Shown here: one piece after another, positions 44,054 to 52,121 of the stretch
Numbering within the stretch: position 1 is the first letter of the stretch
How the letters are laid out: the number at the start of each line of letters is the position of its first letter
NCBI GenBank assembly: GCA_016235555.1
Contig: JACRKC010000114.1
Coordinates: forward strand, 124,001-188,000
Origin: Verrucomicrobiota bacterium
Lineage (GTDB): Bacteria > Verrucomicrobiota > Verrucomicrobiia > Opitutales > Opitutaceae
Length of the DNA: 64,000 nucleotides
Direction: 5' to 3'
Position numbers and translations under genes: made by a program
Notes under the pieces: generated by a model
Seen by the model: the letters and a program-made list of their open reading frames with translations, nothing else
What the model was told of the DNA's origin: nothing
Databases searched by the model: none

Positions 44054-45433
44054 ATGGCAAAGTCCAATCACCTGACGGCGATTTCGCTGCTGGCCCTCGA
44101 CACCCTCGCCACGTTCGTGGTCTTCAACGCGACGGCCTGGTTTCGCGGCGTCGCCTCGGCCGGACACTGGATCGTCGAACCGCTGGTGGTGCCGGTCGCC
44201 CTGATCATCTTTTCCATCTACCTGATCGAGGGCTACCGCACCGGCACCAATTTCCTCGGAGTCGACTACACCAGCCAGCATGCCATCGCCCTCGCCGGCG
44301 CGACGCTCGGCACGCTGCTGCTCACCCACGCGTTCATCCCGAGTGGCTTCGAACTGCAGTCGAGCCGCATCGTCGTCATCTTCAGTTTTGTCACCCTCAT
44401 CCCCCTCAGCCTCAGCTACCGGCGGCTGTTTCATCATCGCGCCCTGCGCACCCGCGGGCGGCGCAGCATCGTCTTCCTTGGCGATCGCACGAGCTGTCTC
44501 GAATTCGCCGACGAGTGCCACCGGCTCGGCATGGACCAGGGTATTGTTTTTTCCGTGGTCACGGGCACGTCGACCCCGCCCTTCGGACCCGGCGACCGCC
44601 ACCCGCTCCGGCTCTTCGGCGAGGTGCTCGAAGAGATCGAGACGGGGGCGACGGCCGTGGAGGCCATCGTGCTGCGCGAGTCCGCCCGCGAGTTTTCACC
44701 GGAGATTTCCCGGCGCCTTGTCAGCCTCTATTTCGACGGCGTGCCCACCTACACCCTCGAGCTTTTTCACCAGGTCTACTGGCGCAAAATCCCCCTCTAC
44801 CGCCTCAACCAGACCTGGCTCTTTCAGGAGGGCTTCCAGATCGCGCGCGATCCCGCCTTCGAACGCCTCAAGCGCGCCAGCGATATCGCGCTCGCCGCCG
44901 TGGGGCTCGTGCTCGCCGCGCCCCTCATCGCCGCCGGGGCGCTCGCCGTGTGGCTCAACGACCGCGGCCCCGTGTTCTTCTTCCAGCAGCGGGTCGGCAA
45001 GAATCACGCGAAATTCCCGCTGGTGAAACTCCGCACGATGCGCGTGACGCCCGAGGACGGCGATCTCTACACCCGCCGGGACGATCCGCGCATCACCCGC
45101 GTCGGCAACTTTCTCCGCAGCACCCGCCTCGACGAACTCCCGCAACTCTGGAACGTGCTCCGCGGCGACATGAGCCTCATCGGCCCGCGCGCCGAATGGG
45201 ACCGGCTCGTGGAGCGCTACGAACGCGAGATCCCCTGCTACTACTTCCGCCACCTCGTAAAACCCGGCATCACCGGCTGGGCGCAAGTCAGCTACCCGTA
45301 TGGCGCGAGCACCGAGGACACGATTCGCAAGCTCGAATACGACCTCTACTACATCCGCCACTTCTCCTTCCGCCTCGACGCCACGATCGTCTTGAAGACG
45401 ATCCACATCATGCTTTTCGGCAAGGGCCGGTGA
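44054..45433 (+). CDS. polyprenyl-phosphate sugar phosphotransferase (bacterial sugar transferase family)
   Basis: A 459-residue membrane enzyme of the WbaP/WcaJ family, which transfers a sugar-1-phosphate to undecaprenyl phosphate to start glycan assembly. The N-terminal 130 residues form about four hydrophobic segments with a short CoA-binding-like domain ([22 protein letters not shown]). The C-terminal catalytic domain reads [76 protein letters not shown] and YRHFSFR-like end. It is the last gene of the locus, immediately before a strong terminator. Confidence 0.92.
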   Translation: MAKSNHLTAISLLALDTLATFVVFNATAWFRGVASAGHWIVEPLVVPVALIIFSIYLIEGYRTGTNFLGVDYTSQHAIALAGATLGTLLLTHAFIPSGFELQSSRIVVIFSFVTLIPLSLSYRRLFHHRALRTRGRRSIVFLGDRTSCLEFADECHRLGMDQGIVFSVVTGTSTPPFGPGDRHPLRLFGEVLEEIETGATAVEAIVLRESAREFSPEISRRLVSLYFDGVPTYTLELFHQVYWRKIPLYRLNQTWLFQEGFQIARDPAFERLKRASDIALAAVGLVLAAPLIAAGALAVWLNDRGPVFFFQQRVGKNHAKFPLVKLRTMRVTPEDGDLYTRRDDPRITRVGNFLRSTRLDELPQLWNVLRGDMSLIGPRAEWDRLVERYEREIPCYYFRHLVKPGITGWAQVSYPYGASTEDTIRKLEYDLYYIRHFSFRLDATIVLKTIHIMLFGKGR

Positions 45434-45457
45434 GCCAGACTCCTCCGACGCCCGCCC

Positions 45458-45488
45458 AAGCCAGGAATAATTCCTGGCTTTTTTGTTT
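45458..45488 (+). terminator. Rho-independent terminator of the polysaccharide locus
   Basis: A perfect 10-bp stem: aagccaggaa (45458-45467) pairs with ttcctggctt (45471-45480), with a 3-base loop, followed by TTTTGTTT. It lies 24 bases after the sugar-transferase stop and closes the 40-kb unit. Confidence 0.92.
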
Positions 45489-45513
45489 CTGAATTTCCCG
45501 CCACGTTCTCCGC

Positions 45514-46902
45514 GTGACCAAGTCCTGCGATTTTCTCGTCCTCGGCGGCGGCAGCGCCGGCTTCAACGCCGCGCGCGTCGCCGTCTCCCTCGGCCTGCGC
45601 ACCGCCATCGTCGATGGCGCACGCGACCTCGGCGGCCTCTGCATCCTCCGCGGCTGCATGCCGTCGAAGACGCTGCTCTACATGGCCGACGTGCTTCACC
45701 TCGCGAAAAAGGGAAAAACCTTCGGCCTGAGAATCCCGTCCGCCCGCGCCGACATGAAGGCCATTCACGCGCGAAAGAAAAAGATCATCGGCGAATTCGC
45801 CGACTACCGCCTGCAAGCCCTGCAGTCCGGCAAGTTCGATCTGATCCGCGCCCACGCCCGTTTCGTTGACGCCCACACCGTCGAGCTCTCCAACGGCAAA
45901 AAAATTTCCGCCCGCCACATCCTGATCGGCACCGGCTCGCGCGTGAGCGTGCCCCCCGTGCCCGGCCTCGCCGGCGTCCGGTGCTGGACCAGCGACGATG
46001 TGCTCGATCTCGATTTCATTCCGAAGCGCGTGATCGTGCTCGGCGGTGGCATCGTCGCGTGCGAGCTCGCGCAGTTTCTCAACCGGATCGGCGCGCGCGT
46101 GACGCTCGTCCAGCGCAGCCCCAACATCCTGCGCGACCACTCCGCGGATGCGTCCACTGTCGTGCAGCGCGCCTTCGTCGACGAGGGCATCGAGCTGTTC
46201 GCCGGCACGCAACTCCAGCGCGTCGCGCACGACCGACGCGGCTTCACCGTCGAGTTTCTCCACGACGGCAGAAAAATCACCCGCCGTGCCGCCCACCTTT
46301 TCAACGCCCTCGGCCGCGAGCCCCACACCGCCGCCCTCAACCTCCCCGCCGCCGGCGTCCGCACCCGTCCGTCCGGCCAGATCGTCACCAACCGCTGGCA
46401 GCAGACGAGCGCGCCGCACATCTACGCCGCCGGTGATTGCTCCGGCCCGGCCGAAATCGTCCACATCGCCATCCAGCAGGGCGAACTCGCCGCCCGTCAC
46501 GCCGCCGGCGTAAAAAAACTGAAGCCCGTCGACTACTCGCTCCTGCTCAACGTCGTCTTCACCGACCCGCAGCTCGCCACCATCGGCCTGCTCGAGCGCG
46601 ACCTCGACGAGCGCGGCGTTCGCTACCTTGTCGCGAGCTATCCGTTCAACGACCACGGCAAGTCCATCCTCATGGACGCAAACTACGGCTACGTGAAGGT
46701 GATCGCCGAGCCGAAGCGCGGCCGCATCCTCGGCGCGGAGATCGTCGGCCAGGACGCCGGCGAACTGATCCACGCCTTCAGCGCCCCCCTCGCGATGCGC
46801 GCCACGGTGTTCGATCTCCTCCGCGCGCCGTGGTATCACCCCACGCTCGCCGAGATCATCACTTATCCGCTCGAAGAAATCGCGGAACAGATCAAGCGCT
46901 GA
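45514..46902 (+). CDS. FAD-dependent pyridine-nucleotide disulfide oxidoreductase (dihydrolipoamide dehydrogenase-like)
   Basis: A 462-residue flavoprotein, GTG start at 45514. FAD site FLVLGGGSAGFNAARVAVSLG; redox-active disulfide C43-ILRG-C48 in GLCILRGCMPSKTLL; NAD(P) site RVIVLGGGIVACELAQFLNRIG; second FAD motif PHIYAAGDCSGPAEIVHIAIQQGE; and the C-terminal dimerisation domain with the active-site dyad H442 and E447 in HPTLAE. It belongs to the lipoamide dehydrogenase/mercuric reductase/soluble transhydrogenase group. No partner lipoyl-enzyme genes are nearby, so the substrate is not known. It stands alone, convergent with hisA. Confidence 0.9.
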   Translation: MTKSCDFLVLGGGSAGFNAARVAVSLGLRTAIVDGARDLGGLCILRGCMPSKTLLYMADVLHLAKKGKTFGLRIPSARADMKAIHARKKKIIGEFADYRLQALQSGKFDLIRAHARFVDAHTVELSNGKKISARHILIGTGSRVSVPPVPGLAGVRCWTSDDVLDLDFIPKRVIVLGGGIVACELAQFLNRIGARVTLVQRSPNILRDHSADASTVVQRAFVDEGIELFAGTQLQRVAHDRRGFTVEFLHDGRKITRRAAHLFNALGREPHTAALNLPAAGVRTRPSGQIVTNRWQQTSAPHIYAAGDCSGPAEIVHIAIQQGELAARHAAGVKKLKPVDYSLLLNVVFTDPQLATIGLLERDLDERGVRYLVASYPFNDHGKSILMDANYGYVKVIAEPKRGRILGAEIVGQDAGELIHAFSAPLAMRATVFDLLRAPWYHPTLAEIITYPLEEIAEQIKR

Positions 46903-46908
46903 CCGCGC

Positions 46909-47637
46909 TCACCCGCGCGCGAGCGCGAGCAGATCAGGCAGATCCACGCGCTTCTCGTAAAGCGCTTTGCCCACGATCACCCCGTCCAGATTGGCGTAAC
47001 GTCGCGCGAGCTCCGCCAGTTTCACGACGTCCTCCCGCCGGCTCACGCCGCCGCTCGCGATCACCCGGAACTTGCCGACGCGCAACATCGCCTCCTGCGC
47101 CTGAAAGTTCGGCCCGGTCAGCATGCCGTCGGTGCCGATGTCCGTGTGGATCAACGTGCGCACGCCGAGCACATCCATGCGCCGCGCGGCCTCCAGCGCG
47201 CTCATGCCGGAACTCGCCACCCAGCCCTTCACGGCGACGATCCCGTTGCGCGCATCAATGCCGACGGCGACCTTCTCGCCGAACGTCTGCGCGACGTCGC
47301 CTACGAAATTGTCCGCGTCCACCGCGCGCGTGCCGATCACCACCCGACTCACCCCCGATCCGATTGCCCGCTCGATCGCGGCATGCGTGCGCAGGCCGCC
47401 GCCGAGCTGCACTTTCAGGCCCACGGCCACGATGGCCTGCACCGCGGGCAGGTTCTGCGGTTCGCCCGTGAAAGCGCCGTCGAGATCCACCACATGGATC
47501 CACTCGCTGCCGGCCGCGCGAAACTCCTTCGCCACGTCCGCCGGATTCTCGGCATAGACCGTCTCGGCGTCGGCGCGCCCTTGCGTGAGCCGCACACAGC
47601 GGCCGCCCTTGATGTCGATGGCAGGATAGATGGTCAT
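46909..47637 (-). CDS. hisA: phosphoribosylformimino-5-aminoimidazole carboxamide ribotide isomerase
   Basis: HisA isomerises ProFAR to PRFAR in histidine biosynthesis, a beta/alpha-barrel enzyme. Start taken at MTIYPAIDIKGG (47637), which gives 242 residues, the usual length; a longer frame begins at 47679 but adds only 14 low-complexity residues. Motifs: catalytic D8 in AIDIKGGRCVRL, VQLGGGLRT, the second catalytic aspartate in HTDIGTDGMLTGPN, and VIASGGVS. It is alone here, not beside hisH or hisF, and is divergent from the M42 gene with a mirror-symmetric leader between them. Confidence 0.95.
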   Translation of the reverse strand: MTIYPAIDIKGGRCVRLTQGRADAETVYAENPADVAKEFRAAGSEWIHVVDLDGAFTGEPQNLPAVQAIVAVGLKVQLGGGLRTHAAIERAIGSGVSRVVIGTRAVDADNFVGDVAQTFGEKVAVGIDARNGIVAVKGWVASSGMSALEAARRMDVLGVRTLIHTDIGTDGMLTGPNFQAQEAMLRVGKFRVIASGGVSRREDVVKLAELARRYANLDGVIVGKALYEKRVDLPDLLALARG

Positions 47638-47751
47638 GGAGAAGGGAGTGAGGGATGAGGGAGGGAGGGATGAGGGCACAAGCGGTTTTTTTCCCGCCCG
47701 CTTGCACCAAACATCCCTCAGTCCCTTACTCCCTGACTCCCTTTCTCCATG
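47635..47751. promoter_or_regulatory. mirror-symmetric GA/CT-rich leader between hisA and M42 gene
   Basis: The 111 bases between the two divergent ATGs form an imperfect palindrome around TTTTTTT (47686-47692). Reading outward from each side, the arms share AAGCGG and then runs of GAGGGA/TCCCTC spaced repeats, ending with GGAGA before CAT on the left and TCTCC before ATG on the right. CAAGCGG (47679-47685) pairs exactly with CCGCTTG (47698-47704). Both genes therefore have nearly the same CCCT-rich untranslated leader and no purine-rich Shine-Dalgarno sequence. Confidence 0.5.
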
Positions 47752-48816
47752 TCATCCTATCAAGTCCCTGCCTTTCTCGCCGAACTGCTCCACGCGCGCT
47801 CGCCCTCCGGTTACGAGGCCGAAGCGCAGGCGGTCTTCGACCGCCACGTGAAACCCGCCGCCGACGCCTACACCGGCGATGCTCTCGGCAACCGCCTCGC
47901 CACGCTCAATCCCGCCGGTGACCCCGTCCTCATGCTCGCCGGTCACATGGACGAACTCGGCCTCATCATCACCTTCGTCAACAAGGACGGCTTCCTTTAC
48001 TTCGACACCATCGGCGGCCACGATCTCAGCGTCATCTCCGGCCGCCGCGTGATCATCCAGGCGGCCAACGGCCCCGTGAAAGGCGTCACCGGCAAGCGTG
48101 CCATCCACCTCATGGACGACGAGGATCGGAAGAAGGTCCCGAAGAAGCACGAGATCTGGATCGACATCGGCGTGTCCTCCAAAAAAGCGGCACTCGCCCG
48201 CGTCTCCATCGGCGACGTCGCCACCTACGATCACGAACTTGAGTTGTTCAACGGCTCCATCGGCACCGCGCGCGCGTTCGACAACAAGGTCGGCGCCTAC
48301 GTCGTCGGCGAGACCCTCATCCGCCTCGCGCGCGAGAAAAAGAAACTCGCCGCCAAGGTCGTGAGCGTCGCCACCTCGCAGGAGGAAATCGGCGTGCGCG
48401 GCGCGACCACGTCGGCCTACGCCGTCAATCCACACCTCGCGCTCGCGGTCGACGTCGGCCACGCCACCGATCATCCCGATTGCGACAACCGCAAATTCGG
48501 CGAGACCAAGCTCGGCGGCGGCCCCATCCTCTGTCGCGGCGCCAACATCAACCCGATCGTCTACGACCGCTTGGTGAAGGCCGCGAAGAAGCTCAAGATT
48601 CCCTACCAAATCGAAGCCGACCCGCGCCCCACCGGCACCGATGCTCGCGCGATCCAGATGGGCCGCGGCGGCGTGGCGACCGGGCTCGTGTCGATCCCCC
48701 TCCGCTACATGCACACGCCGAGCGAGGTCGTCGATCTGCATGATGTGGAGCGTTGCGTGCAGCTCTTCGTCGAGTTCGCGAAGGGCCTGCAAAAGGGCGA
48801 TTACGCCCACTGGTGA
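47749..48816 (+). CDS. M42 family metallo-aminopeptidase
   Basis: A 355-residue di-metal aminopeptidase of the FrvX/TET type. Metal ligands and catalytic residues are visible: H in LMLAGHMDELGLI, D in ARAFDNKVGAYVVGE, the catalytic and bridging glutamates in ATSQEEIGVRGATTSAY, D in LAVDVGHATDHPD, and H in YMHTPSEVVDLHDVERC. It would process peptides in the cytosol. The ATG at 47749 is preceded by the CT-rich leader instead of a ribosome-binding purine tract. Confidence 0.93.
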   Translation: MSSYQVPAFLAELLHARSPSGYEAEAQAVFDRHVKPAADAYTGDALGNRLATLNPAGDPVLMLAGHMDELGLIITFVNKDGFLYFDTIGGHDLSVISGRRVIIQAANGPVKGVTGKRAIHLMDDEDRKKVPKKHEIWIDIGVSSKKAALARVSIGDVATYDHELELFNGSIGTARAFDNKVGAYVVGETLIRLAREKKKLAAKVVSVATSQEEIGVRGATTSAYAVNPHLALAVDVGHATDHPDCDNRKFGETKLGGGPILCRGANINPIVYDRLVKAAKKLKIPYQIEADPRPTGTDARAIQMGRGGVATGLVSIPLRYMHTPSEVVDLHDVERCVQLFVEFAKGLQKGDYAHW

Positions 48817-48832
48817 CGGCGCGGCGCCGTCA
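48814..48832. terminator. hairpin containing both stop codons of convergent genes
   Basis: A perfect 8-bp stem (TGACGGCG at 48814-48821, CGCCGTCA at 48825-48832) with a 3-base loop. It contains the TGA of the M42 gene and, on the minus strand, the TGA of the GH2 gene. No T-run follows on either strand, so it is not a classical terminator, but it could stabilise both transcript ends or reduce read-through. Confidence 0.45.
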
Positions 48833-51800
48833 CTCGCCGAAACGAAACACCACTGTGCCGTCGTAGCGGCCGGTGGCCTTGGCGAATTGTGCGCTTGGGC
48901 CGGACTCGGCCGGGGTCTTGAACTTCGAGCCCATCGGCGGGATCGCGTGCACGAACGACAGGTCGCCGGCGGGAAAATCCGCCATCGTGTTCGGATGGCT
49001 GATCCGCGGCGTGCCCACGCGCACAAACGCGTCGTGCCCGAGCCCCGAGAGCAGGATCGGGCCGGCGGCCGTGGCCAGACGTGACCAGCGGACGCCGGCG
49101 AAGTAACCCTCGAACTCGGGATAGACGAAGCTCTCGCCCGGCTGCAGTTCGCGCCGCGGCGTCTCATGCACCGCGAGTGCCGGGCCGCGCAGGCGGTTTT
49201 GCCAGACGCGCGCCGGCCCCTCGCCGAGCCAGCGGTGCGACTCGATCTGGGCGACGGGAAGGTCGAACGTCACGCCGTGGAACGCGAAAACTCCGTCGAG
49301 CGTGTAGCGGTATTCGAGGGCCAGCGCGCCGTCGCCATGGAGCGTCCAGCGCGCGTGATCGAGGCCGCTCGCGCCGCCGCGCACGTCGAGCCAGACCATC
49401 GAGCGCTTCGACACCGGATCGTCCGCCTCGCTGAACGTGATCGTCGGCGGTGTGGTCACCGGCGCCGGAAACCGCGTCGGCACGTAGCCGATGCGCACGC
49501 TGCGCAGCGCGGCCGGCTGGCCGTCGGAGCGCGCAAGATTGGTCAGCCGCACCGCCGCCACCATCTGCGGCGGAAATTCATAGCGCGTGCCGTCGCCCGG
49601 GCGGCGCGACGCGTCGAAGACCGTCGTCCACGCATTGCCGTCGGGGCTTAGCTCCAGCTTGAAGCCACCGTGGACCGTGCCGCCGCGGAGGTTTTCCAGC
49701 TCCACCTCGACGACACTCGCGGTGGCCGGCGACGCGAGACGCCGCACCTCGCCCGTCGCGTCGGCGAGGGGGAGCCATTCCGTGGGGCTGTTCGCGGGCG
49801 GGCGGGCAAACGCGAGCCGCGGGCCGCGGGTCAGCGCGAAGATCTTCGCGCCGCGGCGGATTTCTCGCAGCATCCCCGTCGCCTGCTCGAACGTCGCGGT
49901 GAGGTCGCCGCAGCGCAGGCGGATCACGCCGGCGGCGGTCTCGATGGCCGGCACACCGCGCACTTCGCCGGTGCCGGGCGGCAGTGCGGTGCGTTTTTCC
50001 AAAGCCTCCGTCGGCCACGTCCAGGTCCAGAGCGTGGTGCCGTCCGGTCCGGCGACGGTGACGGACAGCGCGTCGGCCTCCCGCCAATCGGCCGGCAGGT
50101 CGAGCGCGAGGTGGCCGCTGGCGTGCGGCGCGACCGCGGGCGACGCAATGGCGCCGGTGGCCACGACCTGCGGTGTGCGGTCTTTCGCCGCCGGTGCCAC
50201 GAAGCGCTGGAGCATCCACGAAAACCGGCACTGCGCGAGCGAGGTGAAGTCGAAGGCGTTGTGCACGGTCAGGCTGCGGTCGAATTTCCCGTCGAGCACC
50301 GGCGCCACGATCTGCACCGGCGACCACACGTCGCGCAGCGTGTGATAGCTGCCTTCCTTTTCGAAGTGCGGGCCGACCACGCCGTCCGCACCGAACGTGC
50401 TGAACACGTCGACGCGTCGCTGGCGATCGGTGCGGACGACGCCTTCGTCGGCGAAATCCCAGGTGAACATCCCCGCGCCCACCGGCGACGCCACGATCGC
50501 GCGCCAGTAATCCTCCAGCCCCGCGCCGGCACCACCGTCGTAGAGCGCGTGGAGGATTTCCGTCGGCATCACGAGGTTCGGGCCGCGCAACAGACGCTGG
50601 AATTCGCCGAAGGACACGTAGTGCTTCGTGTCGACGCCGCCGTGGAGATTCCACGGGTGCAGCACGCGCCGCTGTTGCGGATCGTAGAGCGCAAAGTCGC
50701 CGTCGAGCTCGCGGTTCCAGCCGCCTTCGTTGCCGTTGTCCCAAAAAAGGATGCTCGGGTGGTTCACGTCGCGCTCCACGAGTTCGCGCACGAGCAGCCG
50801 CCCGATCGCCGTGCCGTGCGCGTGCTGCCAGCCGCTCAGCTCGTCGAGCACGTAGAGCCCGAGTTCGTCGCACGCCTCGAGAAACGCCTCGTCAGGCGGG
50901 TAGTGCGACATGCGCACGGCGTTCATATTCATGGCGCGCATCACGCGCACATCCTCGTAGCAGTCCTCCCGCGTGAGCGCGCGTCCCGTCTCGGGGCGGA
51001 AGCTGTGGCGGTTGACGCCTTTCAGGAGAATGCGCTGGCCGTTGAGGAACAGGCCCTCGCCGTCGCGCACTTCAAAGGTGCGAAATCCGAAGCGCGTGTC
51101 CACCACGTGCAGCGTCTCGTCGCCGCGCCGATACGTCAGTCGCAGCGTGTAGCGCGCGGGCGTCTCGGCGGTCCAGAGTAGCGGCGCGTCCACGCGGCCG
51201 GCGATTCGCGCGCGGCCTGCACCGCCCGCCGGAACGCCCTGCGAAAACACCGCGCCGACCGGCCGGCCGGCCGCGTCGAGCACCTGCGCCTCAAGCCGCA
51301 GCGGCTTCATCGTCAGCCCGTCCGTGCGCCCACCGTGCACCGAACCCAGCGTCACCTCCGCCGTGATCGCTCCGTCGGCCCGCGCGTCGATCGCGACGTG
51401 ATCGATGGCCTGCGCCGGGAGCGCTTCGAGCCACACCGGGCGGTAGATGCCGCCGAACACCCAGTAGTCGCCGCCGCGCTCGGCGAGTTCGGTCTTCGCG
51501 TCGGAACACACTTTCGCGACGTCGACGTCGAGCACGTTTTCGTTGGCCGCGCCGTCGCCGAACTTGATCAGCGCCGTGATGTCGTGGCGGAAACGCGTGA
51601 AGCCGCCCTGATGCACCGGACCCGCCGGCTTGCCGTTCACCTTGACCTCGGCCTCGGTCATCACGCCGTCGAACACGAGCCGGATGCGCCGGCCCTTCCA
51701 GTCGGCCGGCACCGTGAACCGCGTGTGGTAACGGCCGCGCTCGTCGGCCTTGTTCGCCTCCTGCCCGTAGTTGTAGGTGCCGAATCCCTGTAGCTCCCAA

Positions 51801-51979
51801 TTCGACGGCACCGGGATCGTGGTCTTCTCCCCGGCGCGACGACCGCCCGACACCGTGAACTCCCACGGCACCGCGTCCTTGGGCCCGCGGCCCGAGAGAT
51901 AGCGAATTTCGGTGGTCGGCTCGGCGGCGGCGAGCGCGGTCGCGGCGGCGAGCAACACGAGAGCGGCGGGGATTTTCAT
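48830..51979 (-). CDS. exported glycoside hydrolase family 2 protein (beta-galactosidase-like)
   Basis: A 1049-residue protein starting MKIPAALVLLAAATALAAAEP at 51979: a clear signal peptide, so it is periplasmic or secreted. The longer frame to 52012 adds an unlikely leader. Domains: sugar-binding jelly roll (NWELQGFGTYNYGQEANKADERG), Ig-like domain, TIM barrel with probable acid/base E418 in WDNGNEGGW and probable nucleophile E474 in MPTEILHALYDGG, followed by domain 4 and a C-terminal domain similar to LacZ domain 5 (FHGVTFDLPVAQIESHRWLGEGPARVWQNRL). It also contains an inserted discoidin-like segment. Likely hydrolyses beta-galactosides or beta-glucuronides. It is convergent with the M42 gene. 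Confidence 0.88.
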   Translation of the reverse strand: MKIPAALVLLAAATALAAAEPTTEIRYLSGRGPKDAVPWEFTVSGGRRAGEKTTIPVPSNWELQGFGTYNYGQEANKADERGRYHTRFTVPADWKGRRIRLVFDGVMTEAEVKVNGKPAGPVHQGGFTRFRHDITALIKFGDGAANENVLDVDVAKVCSDAKTELAERGGDYWVFGGIYRPVWLEALPAQAIDHVAIDARADGAITAEVTLGSVHGGRTDGLTMKPLRLEAQVLDAAGRPVGAVFSQGVPAGGAGRARIAGRVDAPLLWTAETPARYTLRLTYRRGDETLHVVDTRFGFRTFEVRDGEGLFLNGQRILLKGVNRHSFRPETGRALTREDCYEDVRVMRAMNMNAVRMSHYPPDEAFLEACDELGLYVLDELSGWQHAHGTAIGRLLVRELVERDVNHPSILFWDNGNEGGWNRELDGDFALYDPQQRRVLHPWNLHGGVDTKHYVSFGEFQRLLRGPNLVMPTEILHALYDGGAGAGLEDYWRAIVASPVGAGMFTWDFADEGVVRTDRQRRVDVFSTFGADGVVGPHFEKEGSYHTLRDVWSPVQIVAPVLDGKFDRSLTVHNAFDFTSLAQCRFSWMLQRFVAPAAKDRTPQVVATGAIASPAVAPHASGHLALDLPADWREADALSVTVAGPDGTTLWTWTWPTEALEKRTALPPGTGEVRGVPAIETAAGVIRLRCGDLTATFEQATGMLREIRRGAKIFALTRGPRLAFARPPANSPTEWLPLADATGEVRRLASPATASVVEVELENLRGGTVHGGFKLELSPDGNAWTTVFDASRRPGDGTRYEFPPQMVAAVRLTNLARSDGQPAALRSVRIGYVPTRFPAPVTTPPTITFSEADDPVSKRSMVWLDVRGGASGLDHARWTLHGDGALALEYRYTLDGVFAFHGVTFDLPVAQIESHRWLGEGPARVWQNRLRGPALAVHETPRRELQPGESFVYPEFEGYFAGVRWSRLATAAGPILLSGLGHDAFVRVGTPRISHPNTMADFPAGDLSFVHAIPPMGSKFKTPAESGPSAQFAKATGRYDGTVVFRFGE

Positions 51980-52016
51980 GATCAACCGGCGACCAGCGCA
52001 GCCCTGCGTCACGCCC

Positions 52017-52049
52017 GTGGAAAGCGGAATAGTCCGCGAAAGTTTCCAC
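52017..52049. promoter_or_regulatory. nested dyad between GH2 and DUF1592 genes
   Basis: In the 142-base intergenic region of two divergent genes, GTGGAAA (52017-52023) pairs with TTTCCAC (52043-52049), and inside it GCGGA (52024-52028) pairs with TCCGC (52033-52037). The symmetry and position suit an operator for one regulator of both transcripts. No regulator gene is adjacent, and no clear -35/-10 was found. Confidence 0.4.
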
Positions 52050-52121
52050 CCCGCCTGAAATCACCGCTCGACCGCCGGCGTCTTTCACGGCTAATCTCCC
52101 ACTGTTTTGTTCCCCGCCCTG

